NCBI GenBank assembly: GCA_012064415.1
Contig: SSNU01000095.1
Span: forward strand, 124,001 to 188,000
Length of the DNA stretch: 64,000 bases
Source: Gyrodactylus bullatarudis
Taxonomy: Eukaryota > Platyhelminthes > Monogenea > Gyrodactylidea > Gyrodactylidae
Direction: 5' to 3'
Of this stretch, positions 28,698-40,920 are shown piece after piece (position 1 is the first letter of the stretch; each line of letters opens with the position of its first letter). The notes below the pieces were generated by a model. It had not been told where the DNA came from. It did not search any database and saw only the letters and a program-made list of their open reading frames with translations. A program made the translations under genes and the position numbers.

Positions 28698-30934
28698 TAC
28701 ACCTACATTCATATGTGAATAAATTCATTTTTTGAAATAAATAACTTGTAAGTGTACTTTGAAGTAAGGTCCTGGTATGGTTTTTTGACTATAAATTTCA
28801 AAAAGTCAAATGGTATTTTTCTTGATTTGTTTTCACCAGTTTGTGTGTATTTGCTCACACTTTCAAAGAATTATAAAAATAAACCTTGAAATGGAAAAAC
28901 TAATGTGTCTCCCTCACCATATGAAAGATTGAGAACTAATAATTTAGTCTTTTATTATAATTAAATTAGTTGCATTCAGTCACACGTATTATAAATTATA
29001 ATTTAAGAAAATGTATTTGCTCGAGACAGTTTGACTGCATATATATTGATACTTTCAAAACAACCAAAACCTCTCTTATTCTTATTAAAATGAAGCTTTG
29101 ATTCCTAAGTGAATATTTTCATGATTCTGATGTATGATTAACTGATAGATCCCTATCATTCGAGAAAATTGAGTTTTCTTTTAATTGTACAAAAATTAAA
29201 AGACCAATCTGCTAACAACCTTCTCTAAATATTTTGTAGAAAACATGATGCTACTTGTAAGTATTGTGGTTCTAAAAGTTATAAGTTGAGAAACTACTGA
29301 GTTGTACTCTAAATTCTTGGAAATTGAGTTCTGCAACTTATATACTAACTGAATGTGAAATGCGGTAGCAGTAAGAAGAATAAAACTGAATCTGAGGAGG
29401 GACCGACATTGTCTTATTCATGAGATTACGTTAAAACACAGAAAACAAAATAACAATGAGGCTTAAAAATAACCGAGTTTACTTCCTAGGGTTAACTACT
29501 TTAAATTCTCAACTAATCCGTAACACTAGCAAATTCCCCCATGTATATAATATTCTCATTCCAACTACTTTATCATATTTTGTAGTCTAAGTGAATGATT
29601 TCATTTTAAGTAAACTTGAATAAACCCAAAAATAAACCCTACGACCAAAAACGATACAAATATTTTTCATTACCAGAAGGATAGATAACCCATATCTCTC
29701 ATGTTAAAATCCACAACTACATTTTATTCTAGTATTTTACATTTTCTATGTAATACATAGTGAAGCAACAAGTCTTTTTTACGATCTTTTAGTTAGCGAA
29801 AGAAAAATACTATAAAAAACAATACCCTCTAACATCTCTCGTTGTCTAGACTCACAAAAAAGTTTGAATGTGTTAAAGGGTTTTTATTTTTATTACAAAA
29901 TGATATTTCGTTTAACTTCCCAATGCGAACGCTTCAAAAAGTCTCTCTTTTCAAAAATGGGAAACTTTCCTTGTGATCTCGAGAGTACATAGTCATTTGA
30001 AGCCTTTATTGAGGTATGAATTAGCTCATTACAAAATTCTGGCTTATTTATTTAATTTTGCTAGCTTTTTTACAAAGATTGTTTTCAATCTATATTATTT
30101 TTCGATAAAATAGTCTATAGGTTTTTCGATAATCGAAAAATATGTAAGAGAAAGAGATATATTGAATCTATCGCTGATTACGAATCTACAATTATTTTTT
30201 AATTCAGAAGTTATCGATCAAAATTTGGGTTATTTTTGATCCAAAAATTCGCTATCTCGAAAGCCAATTTTATTTCTCAATAAAAGTTAAATATGACCCT
30301 GGATTTTCTGATGCTTGGATGATCAATAATGAGTTCCTAAAATGATATGGGATAACCCAGTTGGACTTGAAGGGTTATTTCGAATGGATTAAAACCTTAT
30401 TTCAATCTTTCCCTTAAAAAAACTCAAAATGTGCAAAAGTTTCAACAATTTTTTCGTATTACAGCTCGTAAAGCTTTTTGCAGTTCAAAATTTTTTTATA
30501 AGCTTAAAATGAATGCGTTTGAATTATTCAAAAATAAATCCTAATTTTATTAATTTCGTTCATCTTGCCATGAGTGTGATGGAGATATTCAATCTCTTTT
30601 GTGAATAAAAGATGTAAATTATTCAAATTTTTAAAGAGACGATCGGCATAAGTATTCAAATTTTATCCCATTTAATTTTAATTTATATCAACGAACGTAC
30701 TACTGTTATGCATTATCATACATTCCCTTATTTGTTGATATGTGTGTGACCTTGGCGAAAAAGATTTGGAATTTTTAATTAAATGATCATTTATAATTCA
30801 TTCGATACTGTATTTATCTTCGATTAGGATAATTGTTTTAAGAATTACAATTCTTCGATTAATAATAGAGCTCATTCAAAAGAAAAGAATTCCATCATAA
30901 ACTTGGGCTATTATCAGTTGAATTTCAGTAAAGA
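28698..30934. other. Gene-poor AT-rich stretch
   Basis: I see no open frame of note, no RNA gene and no repeat that I could match inside the window. Confidence 0.5.
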
Positions 30935-31017
30935 GTGCCCGGGAGTGTTCGAACCTAGGACGAAAATAAGAGTGTCCATATGAGAGGTAAGAAAGATGCC
31001 ACTACGCCTCACCGGGC
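30935..31017 (-). mobile_element. tRNA-derived SINE head, copy 3
   Basis: Minus strand: A-box-like GAGGCGTAGTGGCATC (near 31010-30995) and B box GGTTCGAACAC (30955-30945), with the same 'ctctcatatggacactctta' spacer as the other copies. The body and A-tail of copies 1 and 2 are not recognisable, so this copy is truncated. Confidence 0.6.
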
Positions 31018-31323
31018 AAGGAAAAAGCAAAAATGATCGTTCAGCTTTGTAGGAAACACTCTATTATCGTGCGAGAGTAACTATTTTTCGATCATTTTTA
31101 CTGCTTAAAAATTAATAAATTAAGATGATCCGAGATCAATTCAAGTTGAGAGTACTTTCAAAAATTATTTCCCAATTTCATCGAGAAAAACCATAGTTTA
31201 ATATCTCATCAAGAAATTTGTAATAATGAAGTATCTATTATTAGACCAATCCCTACCGATTTCTTAGCTACATTTCCTTTCTAAAGAGCAAAAAAGATTC
31301 AACAAAATTCTTCAAGCCAGTCT

Positions 31324-32190
31324 CTACAGAGGAATTTGCTCAAAATTGCTTATATATCTTGAAAACTTCTTAATAAATAGACAAAAATTTGTGGAATGTC
31401 AAAGGTCAATTTTAAGAAAAATTAGCTCAGGTGTTTCTCGCAGTTCAAAATCTTCATGGTGATGATTTTAAAATAGTGTTCCATTTTCATAGAAATTTAT
31501 GATGGCAACATCATGAATCTTGAAATTGCGAAAATCAATGACAAACTAAAAGAATTTGGACTAAGTCCAAATAAAACTAAATCTTTTTACACAACGCCGA
31601 ATGAAATGGAGATCACTGACCTTAATATATTCATTGTTCAAGAGAGACTAAAAGACCTTGGCGTCACTCATACTCATAGACTTGACTTCACTGACCACTA
31701 TAAGGAAATTATAAAAAAATTCATTGGTCGACTCATTCATATCCACAAATACCTATTTATATATAACGAAAACACTTCTGTTCAAAGTTTATGCCAGACC
31801 AGTTTTAGAAAATTATTCGGCAGTATGGAATCCTGAGGGTAGATTGAATCTACACAAAAACAATTTGTACGGCTACTATCTTCATCATATCGTCATCAAA
31901 CTGAACTGGATTCTCCGAACAACTCTCTTAGACTTAGAAGAAAGTTGAAATCAATTACCCTTATCAAATAATCCTCTATAGTAAGCTCTAACCGCCAAGG
32001 ATTGCGCTTTAATATTCCTGAAATTGGCAACCTAATAAAGCTGGCAATATTTAATAAATATAAAAACATTAAAAAACCTCAATAAATCTATCGAAAACCT
32101 AAGCTTAAATAAATTCAAAAATGAACTCAAGAATAAATTAATGTACTCAGAATAATATGAAAAATCATTTATTTTGATAGATATAACATG
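31324..32190 (+). mobile_element. Decayed LINE reverse transcriptase, thumb and C-terminus
   Basis: Pieces in three frames give, in order: 'ENFLINRQKFVECQRSIL' and 'ISSGVSR' (motif B, near 31350-31440), 'GDDFKIVF' (the YADD box as HGDD, 31458-31480) after a deletion of some 20 codons, 'KINDKLKEFGLSPNKTKSF' (31525-31590), 'ERLKDLGVTHTHRLDFTDHY' (31643-31700), then in another frame 'KVYARPVLENYSAVWNP' (31780-31830) and 'LRLRRKLKSITLIK' with 'NRQGLRFNIPE'. The C-terminus matches the fragment at 4211-4465. Frameshifts near 31450 and 31740 and stops make it inactive. Confidence 0.8.
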
Positions 32191-33180
32191 TATTCTTACA
32201 ATACAATTCTTTAAAATTCATTCGATTTTCATCTTTGAGTGTAGTACTCAAATTTTACTGATGAAGTTTTTAAAAATCCTTTATATCCTACTTATGAAAA
32301 CCTTGTTGGAAGATAATTATAATTATAATTTGGGGATGATTAAACTTTTACCAAACAGCCAGTCTGAAAGAAAATCCTTCTACTATCGAGAAAGTAAGGG
32401 GAAGAGAGGAAGAATAGAAGATAATTGCACTTAACTTGGCAACTAAAATTCAATTACATTTCCTAACTCGTGTAATATTTTAAATGGAACAATCACGCAA
32501 CTTTAGGTTCTACTCTCCTTAGGGTGTACACATTCTACTCTATAAAAATATCATGTGTATTGTACAATTTATACCTTGCCAGACCAAAGTAAATGGGGTG
32601 GGGAACTTTTGTGATGAAAACTATATAGAAATCCATTCGTCCATTCTAGATTGAAATTCTCAATATCATCAACATGAAAAGAGAATTTTAAATTGTCAAT
32701 TGCAATGCTATGATGAATCATCGCAGCGTAAACACTGAAGAGAGAACAAAAGTCTTTCTTTCAACCAGGCTTGATGCGAGAAAACTTGAGAGGTTTAAGG
32801 TTTTTTCCATCAATCAAGAATAACCATGAGAAAAACGGCTTGAAAATGAAAAGTTTCATTGTGAAATCTATCTTTACGAAATTAGTGGTCAATTTTTCGT
32901 TATTAGAGAAGACGTTGACAAAATTAGTGAGCAAGTTCCCAAAATAAGATTAATAAGAGATATAATTAATAATTATCAAATGAGTTTCTCAAAATTAGTT
33001 TTCCTTTTTTCGAATTTAATGAAATGCTTAAACAAAATTACTAGAGAATTTTACAATATTAAGAGAATGGGATAATTGCAGGATCTATTCGAATATAGTG
33101 GAGAGTTTATCGAAAAGGATACGTGACAAAGAAAAGAATATCGTTACTAAATTTTGGACAAATCCACCAATATTAAGGGT
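32191..33180. other. Gene-poor AT-rich stretch
   Basis: No gene is supported. The frame at 32174-32434 (+) has no recognisable domain. Confidence 0.5.
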
Positions 33181-33335
33181 TTTTTTGAAATCGAAACATT
33201 TATTTATATACAGAAATGTAGAATTTAATGATTGTACAAATAAGAGAACAGGGAAAGAATGTTCAATGTGTGGGAGGACCAGAGTAAGAGGGTCCGAATG
33301 AGTGATGAAAGAGATACCACTGCGCCACACCGGGC
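33181..33335 (-). mobile_element. tRNA-derived SINE, copy 2
   Basis: Minus strand: a perfect A box TGGCGCAGTGG (about 33328-33318) and the 'cattcggaccctcttactct' spacer. The B box is missing, because the sequence jumps from GGTCC straight to TCCCACAC, a small deletion relative to copy 1. The body 'attgaacattctttccctgtt' and tail 'gtttcgatttcaaaaaaacc' are kept. The copy cannot promote its own transcription without a B box. Confidence 0.75.
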
Positions 33336-33715
33336 ATAATAAAAAAATTTCAACAATTGAAATTTCATTGATTAAAAATTACCAAGAAATCAAAATTCAA
33401 CACCCTGACGAAAATAAGGTAGATCATTGGATTAACTTTAGCATTATTGATTTTCATCTCTTATCTTGATACTGAAAAACTTCTTTTGGCCATTCTGCCA
33501 CATGCAAATCAAAAGCCTAAAGATAAATGGGAATTTTAACAAAAGAATTATATTTAGAGAGATATGTACATTTCGCAAGGTTTCGTCAGTCTCAATTCCC
33601 GGTTCAATATTAAATAAAATAATTATAATGAATGAAAATAGTTAGTGTTCTCTTGCGTAATTCCAATTGATGAAAAACCAAAAAACTTTTCTAGTAGGAA
33701 AAGAAAAATTAAAAA

Positions 33716-34221
33716 TCAATTGGGCCATGGTAGTTCCAAATTGTGTGTGTAATTCTTTTGGATGCACAAATTTGGATCCTCCCTCATTATTTCTTTGAGT
33801 TTGTCTTCAAGATGGAATTTGAATAAACTTGTGGTTTTGAATACAACCTTGAATTGTATATCATTGTAATGTTCATTTACAAGATTATTCAACTTTCATA
33901 GATCATTACTGAAAATATCTCCTTTGAAATTTAATTTAATGAAGATAGGGATGGTCCCTTCGTTTTGTTCTTGTTGTTCTACTTCTTGAGTCGCTTCATC
34001 TTCTAAAGCTTTTTGTATGTATTTTTGAACAAATTTCTTAGAGTATCCGTTTTCTTCTAACCTCCTTTGTATTTCATTAATCTCACTCAATACTTCTTCC
34101 TCGCTGACTATTCTCTTGGTTCTTTTCACTAGTCCTATTATCAATCCTGATTTATAACTCTTCGGGCAATAACTCGAGAAGTGTAGGTATTTTAATTGAT
34201 GAATATCTCCAGTTACCCTGA
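33716..34221 (-). mobile_element. Penelope-like retroelement fragment (RT end plus partial GIY-YIG)
   Basis: The minus strand frame is open from about 34221 to 33716 except for one in-frame TGA (33898-33896). It reads 'LHFSSYCPKSYKSGLIIGLV', then 'KRTKRIVSEEEVLSEINEIQ' and 'LEENGYSKKFVQKYI', then a Q/E-rich linker, 'IPIFIKLNFKGD', 'VVFKTTSLFKFHLEDKLK' and 'DPNLCIQKNY'. Penelope-like elements carry this order: an R-x3-I-S helix and NGY motif after the reverse transcriptase, then a KGD motif and a nuclease that begins near VVFKT. The nuclease core between the VVFKT and PNLC segments is missing, so an internal deletion is likely. This is an inactive remnant. The assignment rests on recalled family motifs. 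Confidence 0.6.
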
Positions 34222-37200
34222 CGTATATGAAAATGTACGTATTTATTTATTTAATAAATGGGAATTTGGCTTCAAATCGAAATTTAAAAGCTATTCATTT
34301 TTTCTTTAAATATTAAAAGTAGGCAACATGATGGCTTTTTTAAAACATATTCGAATTCTTAGTGAAAGATTGAGATTTTCGTAGATTCCCAACTTCAATT
34401 ATAATTGGTTTTATTTTGGGCCATTGATAAAATCCTAAAAAAATGTGCAAACTTGTTGCTTATGACAATCCAGAAAGAAGCCAAATATTGATTCGATATT
34501 AATGTGTGCTAAATTCATTTCTCTAATGAGCCAAATTCCTTCTTTCAAAGCCAATATGATGAATTTAACAGTAACCTCAAGAGCTTGTTCGTCATTTTGG
34601 TAACCTTAAAAAATTTGAAAATTTAATAAATACAGGTGATGACTCGTATGGGATGAATGTAAAAAAGAGTCTTCCCTCCAATAGGTAAATGGAAATTTCT
34701 ACATCTTATCAACATTCCTTTCTTATTAAAATTCATCAGAGGCATCTATTAGGGGAAGAAATTAAGGTTTTACCATTCATGACCTGGGTTCACTTTTTTC
34801 GATACTTCTCTCTACCATGTAAATATGCAATAAAATATCAGGTGTTGCTTGCCTTGACTAGGAAAAGGGATAAGTACTAGACATTGATTGCTTTACAATG
34901 GTTAACTTTAACTAAATTTCCTCAGTACAGTTTAAACTGAATGTTCAAGATTTAAAGTTTTGATTGCTTGACATGAAGTGGATTTCAAGAGGCGTTTTCT
35001 ATTCGCTTCAATATTTATAAACTTGATTTTTATTAGTATTCAGAATATTTTGAAAGAAATAATTAAAACATTTTAAGATTGCGTGATTTTTATGGAAAAA
35101 ACTATGATTCGATCGGTCACTTTACCATTGTAATAAGATTTCATGTCTATTCTATTTTTGAATTAATTACGTCTGTATTAGACAGCTTAGATTTTCTTCT
35201 CGATTTTATATATTGACGTTACAAATAGGGAATGCGTAAACTTTTCAAAATTAATCAATTCTAGTAAAAGTACTCTTGTGTATTATTGAGAAAGTTGCCG
35301 CTATAGATAATCAAGTGTGATTGAAGATAATGGTTGAATAAACATTTGATTTATAACTTTTTCTCACTCCTGGAGCTACGCCAATACAAAGATAAATATT
35401 AGCAATTCTTGAACAGTTAGTATATTAAAGAAAATTGGTAAATTTAATTTAGGAAATAACTCTGATCAAAAGTTTTTAATTTAGATTTAGTTGATATATG
35501 TCTGAATTGAAAGAATTCTCACCTAAATAGTACATATTTGTAGAACGAAATTTTTTAAAATCATCATATATTCTGACCCTTTACATCAGGAAAATTTATT
35601 ATGAAATCTCGCCAGACATATCAATGTTGTTTTCAAATCTGTCCTGGTGGTTAAAGTTTTTTTATTTTTAGCAGCTTTACAAATTTTCTAGATATTTTCT
35701 GGATATATTATGATAAACCAGAAAAACTTCGTTCAAGTAGGAACTTCAAGATTTCAGCTTATTCAAAACTTAATTTCAGTTCAAAATAATCAATAAAGTT
35801 TAGAAAATTCCAATCACTACGATGAAGTGAGACCCAAAATTTAAAAGCTTTTCTTTAAAATGACAAATTTAGTATTCTATTTTAGTGAACTTCGTTGGCC
35901 TAAATCAAATTATTTGTCAAACATTGATCCCATTTATCAGCTTTAAATTACTGCAAACCTCTGACAAATAAAATGCAAATATTAAAAAGGTTAAAAACTT
36001 TTAATAAATATAATGATCAAGACTCAAATCTCTCTCATAATGCTACACTTTTGAGAGAATACAAAAATTGCAAAAAATTTTCTTGCAAAGATTCAAATGA
36101 ATTATTATTATAATTCCAGAATCCCTGAGAGTCTGCAGACTCACTGATTTTTTTGGGGCTTATTTTATAACCAATCAGATGGGGAGAAGCAATCAACCTA
36201 TGAAAATAGAGCACTATTTTTCTTACTCAAGATATCCGTAGCTTTATATTCAACCCTTTATATCAGCCTCTAGAAAATTTACTAGATAAATCATACATCA
36301 GATAAGAGAGAATTTTCCCTCTCTCTAAAGAAACAAAAATCACTCCTCAATTAGCCTTACTAGCCAAAATAACAAATCTGTATACTAAATATATTGCAAT
36401 ACACTGAGTAACATAACATCAGTGGTCTAAGGTACAGTTTAAATAGCGAAAAGGTTTCTTACGGAAACTCGAGAAAGATAGGAATATTTCCTTTTATAAT
36501 ATTGTAAAAGAAATTCTCCTATTATTCATGTTTATTTCTTGAAAGGAGGGAGTACCTTTGATCACGAATTAAGATTAAACATTGGCACCATACCTCTCTT
36601 TCTTTCCATGCAAATAACTCTCTTCCACTACCTCATTTGAACAATACTGAAATTATTCTAGCATCATCATTATCATTACATAATTATGTAATTAATAATA
36701 ATTATAAGATGAAGATGATGAAGAACAAATAATGTTCCTAACAAGAAGAAAGAGCACGACACATTTCGTCTGCTATTCTATTCTATGAAGGGAATATTTA
36801 TGAATTCATCAGTAGTATTAAGACTATGTATGTTCATTTTTTAATGAAAATCAATATTTTCTGATCTGAAATTTCTCTCTAGTTCAGACGTGAATCTTTT
36901 AAAATCTTCAAAGTAATAATAATGTGAGAAAGGTGTATGAAAGATTCTCAGAGAAGGCTTCATTACCAACTTTGCTTTACCAACTTCAAAAGGTTTTATG
37001 GTAATAACAAATGGGAAAAGGACAGTTGTAATGATTTAAAGACTAAAATTCTATTACAAAACTCACGCGAAATTTAAAAAAATAACTAACACTTATAGAG
37101 TGGATTGTTATTTCCGGGTAATCAACGTGAATATTAATTCTCCCAGTCTTTGGTTCCATTTTCAAAACACCAACGATTCAAACAGATTAAATCTTTTTTT

Positions 37201-37570
37201 TCACAATCAGACTCTTCTGTGCATTTTTCTTGGCCTTCTTATGTTACTTAATAATATCCACAAGACTAATCTTTGAACGATTATGATCAATAGCTTTTTT
37301 TGTTATTGGAATCATCCAACTTAACCTCATTATGTCCCATTGTTTCAGCCATCGTAGTACAATATTTAATTTATCCCGAGACATCATGTGGGAAATTGAT
37401 TGTATAGTAGAGGACTGCTCAACTCCTTAGCATATTTAATCGAATATACAAGCATTTTAAATATTGAAAGCTGAGTTTGAAAATTTATTTAAAAATACTC
37501 CAACTTTTCTGGAAGAGAAGGTAGATATTTTGCATGTTTGAGGTATAATAAATAATTTACTTTGGATAAT
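34222..37570. other. Long gene-poor AT-rich stretch
   Basis: No gene, RNA gene or classifiable repeat is supported over more than 3 kb. The frame at 34689-34880 (+) has no recognisable domain. Confidence 0.5.
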
Positions 37571-37592
37571 CGGGATGGCTTAGTGGGTAGTA
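37571..37592 (+). other. tRNA-like A-box fragment
   Basis: GGGATGGCTTAGTGGGTAGT contains a perfect A box (TGGCTTAGTGGGTA), as in the start of a tRNA or tRNA-SINE. It is cut off at 37591 by the hAT-type MITE sequence and no B box follows, so it is only a 5' scrap. Confidence 0.4.
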
Positions 37593-37747
37593 GGCTTGGA
37601 TGAAATTTCGTAAAACTGATGAAACTGCCTGTAATTTTGTTTAAATAATCTTTGAGCTATTTCTAAATCATTCTACCATGTCTGGCTGAGTCAACTCTTT
37701 AAATGATTCTTGTATCATATAAACAAAATTTCGGAAATTTTCAAAGG
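37591..37747. mobile_element. Half copy of hAT-type MITE
   Basis: From TAGGCTTGGATGAAATTTCG to 'caaaatttcggaaattttca' this matches the left half of the full element at 49184-49512, about 90 percent by eye. The right half is replaced by family H2 repeat sequence from 37748 on. Confidence 0.7.
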
Positions 37748-37890
37748 TTTAATTGCATAACAGATCCGGATCTTAATCTTTTCTTTGAGAGAAGAAATTA
37801 TTAAGCATACACTTGATCTATTTCAGTACGAACTAGCAGAGCAATCCCTACTAATTTATACTCAAGTACGAATTAGAAGTTCAGTATGAA
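37748..37890. repeat. Diverged copy of hairpin family H2
   Basis: Shares 'tttaattgcataa.agat', 'cttaatctttt', 'attattaagcatacacttg' and 'agcagagcaatcc' with 1636-1785, in the same order. Confidence 0.6.
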
Positions 37891-40609
37891 TTGGCTAGAA
37901 CATATAATCAGAAATTTAATTCACCTTCTAAATTGATAGAAATTTCTCGATCAAAGTTGAAAATGGTGAAAATTTTCCTCAAACGGTAAAAGTTGGCCTT
38001 AGAACCTATCAAAGTTATTGATGGAAAACTGAAATTTTTGTAAAATTCACCTTCATACCAACCATAATTTTATAGCACAGTAAATGAACGAATGTGAAAT
38101 CATATTATTCGAATACCTCTTTTTACACCTAGGCAACTCCAATTTGAAAATTTCCATCATTATCTATTCAAAAATACCTTTTTATTTATTCAAGATAACA
38201 TTTAGAGATTAAAATATAAATACAGGAAATTTGCCAGAATGTATTTATCCTTAGCGAACGCAAGATATGGGAATGTGTTTAAGCCTTATCTCCATAATTC
38301 TACGCGCTTAATGTGGCCGCCATAGGTTATTATAATAATTGTAATTAGTATTAGTCTTGAACATATCAAAAAATATTGTCTCAGATCTAATAGAAAATTT
38401 TTAGTAGAAAAATCTCTCAAGTTTGATCTTACTACTTTCAAGTAGTTATCGAAGATTTACTGGTTTTTGATAGAAATAGTAATTGATACGTAAGGCTTAT
38501 TTTACTTATTAATTGAATATCACTGTGCAACAAAAAATCACTTTACCTTCACAACCAGGCTTAATTTTTGATACATTATTCATAGTTTTTCACACTGATT
38601 CTCATGGTGCTATTCGTTTCTTCGTCAAAAATTTTTTTCTTTTGCAACCAGTTCACAATTAGGTTTTGGACCAAATGTTTTATATCATTCGAATTCTCTT
38701 AAAGAGCCAGGCTGGATATCAAAAACTTATAAAATTTATCTACCCAGACAATTTGTCTAAAATCTTCGTAAAAAACTCTTCAAAGCTCAATAAGATAGAA
38801 TTATTTGAGCTAATTAAAATTCTAAAAGACACTTATTTACTTTCGTGACACAAGACTTTTTCTTGATTGGTTCCCATTGAGAAAGCTAATAATTTTTTTG
38901 AGAAATTCTACAAATCAACAGATTTATCATATGATTCTAGGAAAACGATGTTATCTTGCTCAAATGGTTGTAATTTTTATATTTTTTACGGTAATAGATA
39001 GAATTTATGATTTAAAGCTAGTACTGATATCTATGTCAGTCAAATAGATTTTTTCAAATAGTTTATAGTCATCGTTTTTATATAAACTAAATTATCTAGG
39101 TTTTATATTTATTAGACTTGGACGAAATTTTCCAAAATCACCTATTGATATGATAAAGTTTATCTTAAACTTTTTTTACATCATATGTCATATTTCGATT
39201 CAAAATATCTCTTTATGCTTCTGTTTTAAACACTATTTTCGAAAAAACAGTTTTATGACCGATTTTACTGAATAATGACAATTCAAGTTGAAAAATTGGC
39301 ATTTTTTGCAAATCTTCATAATTTTGTTTATCTCATCACCGAAGCCTAAAAAGATAATTTAGAGGGATAATTTAATTTTAAAAATGTTATCATATCAAAA
39401 GGCGATCTCAGTAATTTATCAATGCTCGTCTCGTAACCCATTTAAAAAATTTTATCTCGAATATTACACTTTTATCTTAAATCACCATTAGTTTTTCTAA
39501 AATTATAAAAGTCACATCTGTCGACGTTAGCATCAGAAAACTTTTTGCCGATGCTTAGTGAAGCTTAATGCTAAATTTTTTGACATTTTTTTCAAATCGA
39601 AAATTTATGATGGATTCGATAGTCAAAAATACCCAAATCAAAACATTTAAATTCTCAGGTACTCGGAGATCGTCACTGTATTTGTTGAAGAAAAAGGGAG
39701 ATTTTCATTAATGAGGTAAGAATATGTCAAATGCTTAAGCGTGCATATATCATAAACAGTTTAGAAACTGCCTCGGGCAAATTTACATAAATTTCTGTTC
39801 TTCACATTTTGACAATAAAAATAATTCTAATTACCTGTCAGGGATGAAAAAAATCTTGATTAATATTTTTCATCCGTTTTTTTCTAGATTGATAAAACAA
39901 CTATTTTCTCTATGGGATGAGTCATATTATTACAGTATTTTTTAAACATGATTCAAACTCAGATTTCCATCATCTCAAGTGTATTTTTATAAAAAAACCG
40001 ATTGAAGATGTCCTCTTCTAGTGGGTGGGAAATATCACTAACGACGGAAGGTAGAGAAAAGAATGCCAGCTACATCTCAATTTTGTGAGTGATGGCAGTG
40101 TAAAAATACATAGAAATTTAAATTAAACTCGTAGTACACTTTGGAACGGAAAAGATGAACACCCTTTTTTATTATTTCCATTAGATTTTGTAATTCCCTT
40201 GTGATGAATCATTGCGAGATATTTTGATTCGTATCTCACGCATAATTTTTGAGCTTTTGAAGTAATTTAAATCAAGCTTTACAAAAAGGCAGAACAAAAA
40301 TGTTTTAGATCAGATTAAAACTCTGATGCTCACACTTCTTACGGGTGTGAAATATGACTCTTGGTTCAAGTAAGAGAATTTTCTTTGCAAAACCCCCATG
40401 TTGCGTCGAAAATTTGAATTTTGATTGATTTCAACATGCTTGGACAAAACAAACATTGAAACCAGACATAGTAATTCTGAAATTCGTCTGAAATTCTAGT
40501 TAATCAACAAGTATTGCGCTCGACTAGAGGATTGGGATTTTGTAGGGAAGTAAATATTTTTTCTTTCTAATCAAAACTAAATAAAAGACAATGTTGATAA
40601 ATTTATATT
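37891..40609. other. Gene-poor AT-rich stretch
   Basis: No gene is supported. A short end of the hAT-type MITE (TTAGACTTGGACGAAATTTT) is seen at 39112-39131. Confidence 0.5.
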
Positions 40610-40920
40610 CTAAAGCTAATTGATATGAAGTTTACAGAAATCTTGATATTTTCATCAAGAATTCGAATTTTTAAAATATTTTTTGGAATCCTACTCATGT
40701 TTCCCACTTTTACCAAATGAAGAAAAAAAGTAATAAGAGTTTTTCCAGGATCAAGATTAGACAAAAAAATTAATTCAACTGAATCTAATCTGATGCATAG
40801 CCTTAGTATCGTTTGGGAGCTTAAATTCGATATTTTGATCATTTTCACTACTTGAAAATCAATGAAATTTCAATAATTCAAAATCTCTCGGAAATGAGGA
40901 AACTGTTGATAATTTGACGG
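40610..40920. repeat. Fragment of hairpin family H1
   Basis: Matches the left arm of 12773-13457 in order: 'aagctaattgatatgaag', 'atttttcatcaagaattcgaa'-like sequence, 'tttttggaatcctactcatg', 'cgtttgggagct', 'tgatcattttcactacttga'. Another short piece lies at about 41150-41230. The frame at 40603-40848 (-) is repeat sequence. Confidence 0.65.

Noticed and set aside
37571..37592. A tRNA gene
   Set aside because: Only the first 20 or so bases with an A box are present; there is no B box, anticodon arm or 3' half.
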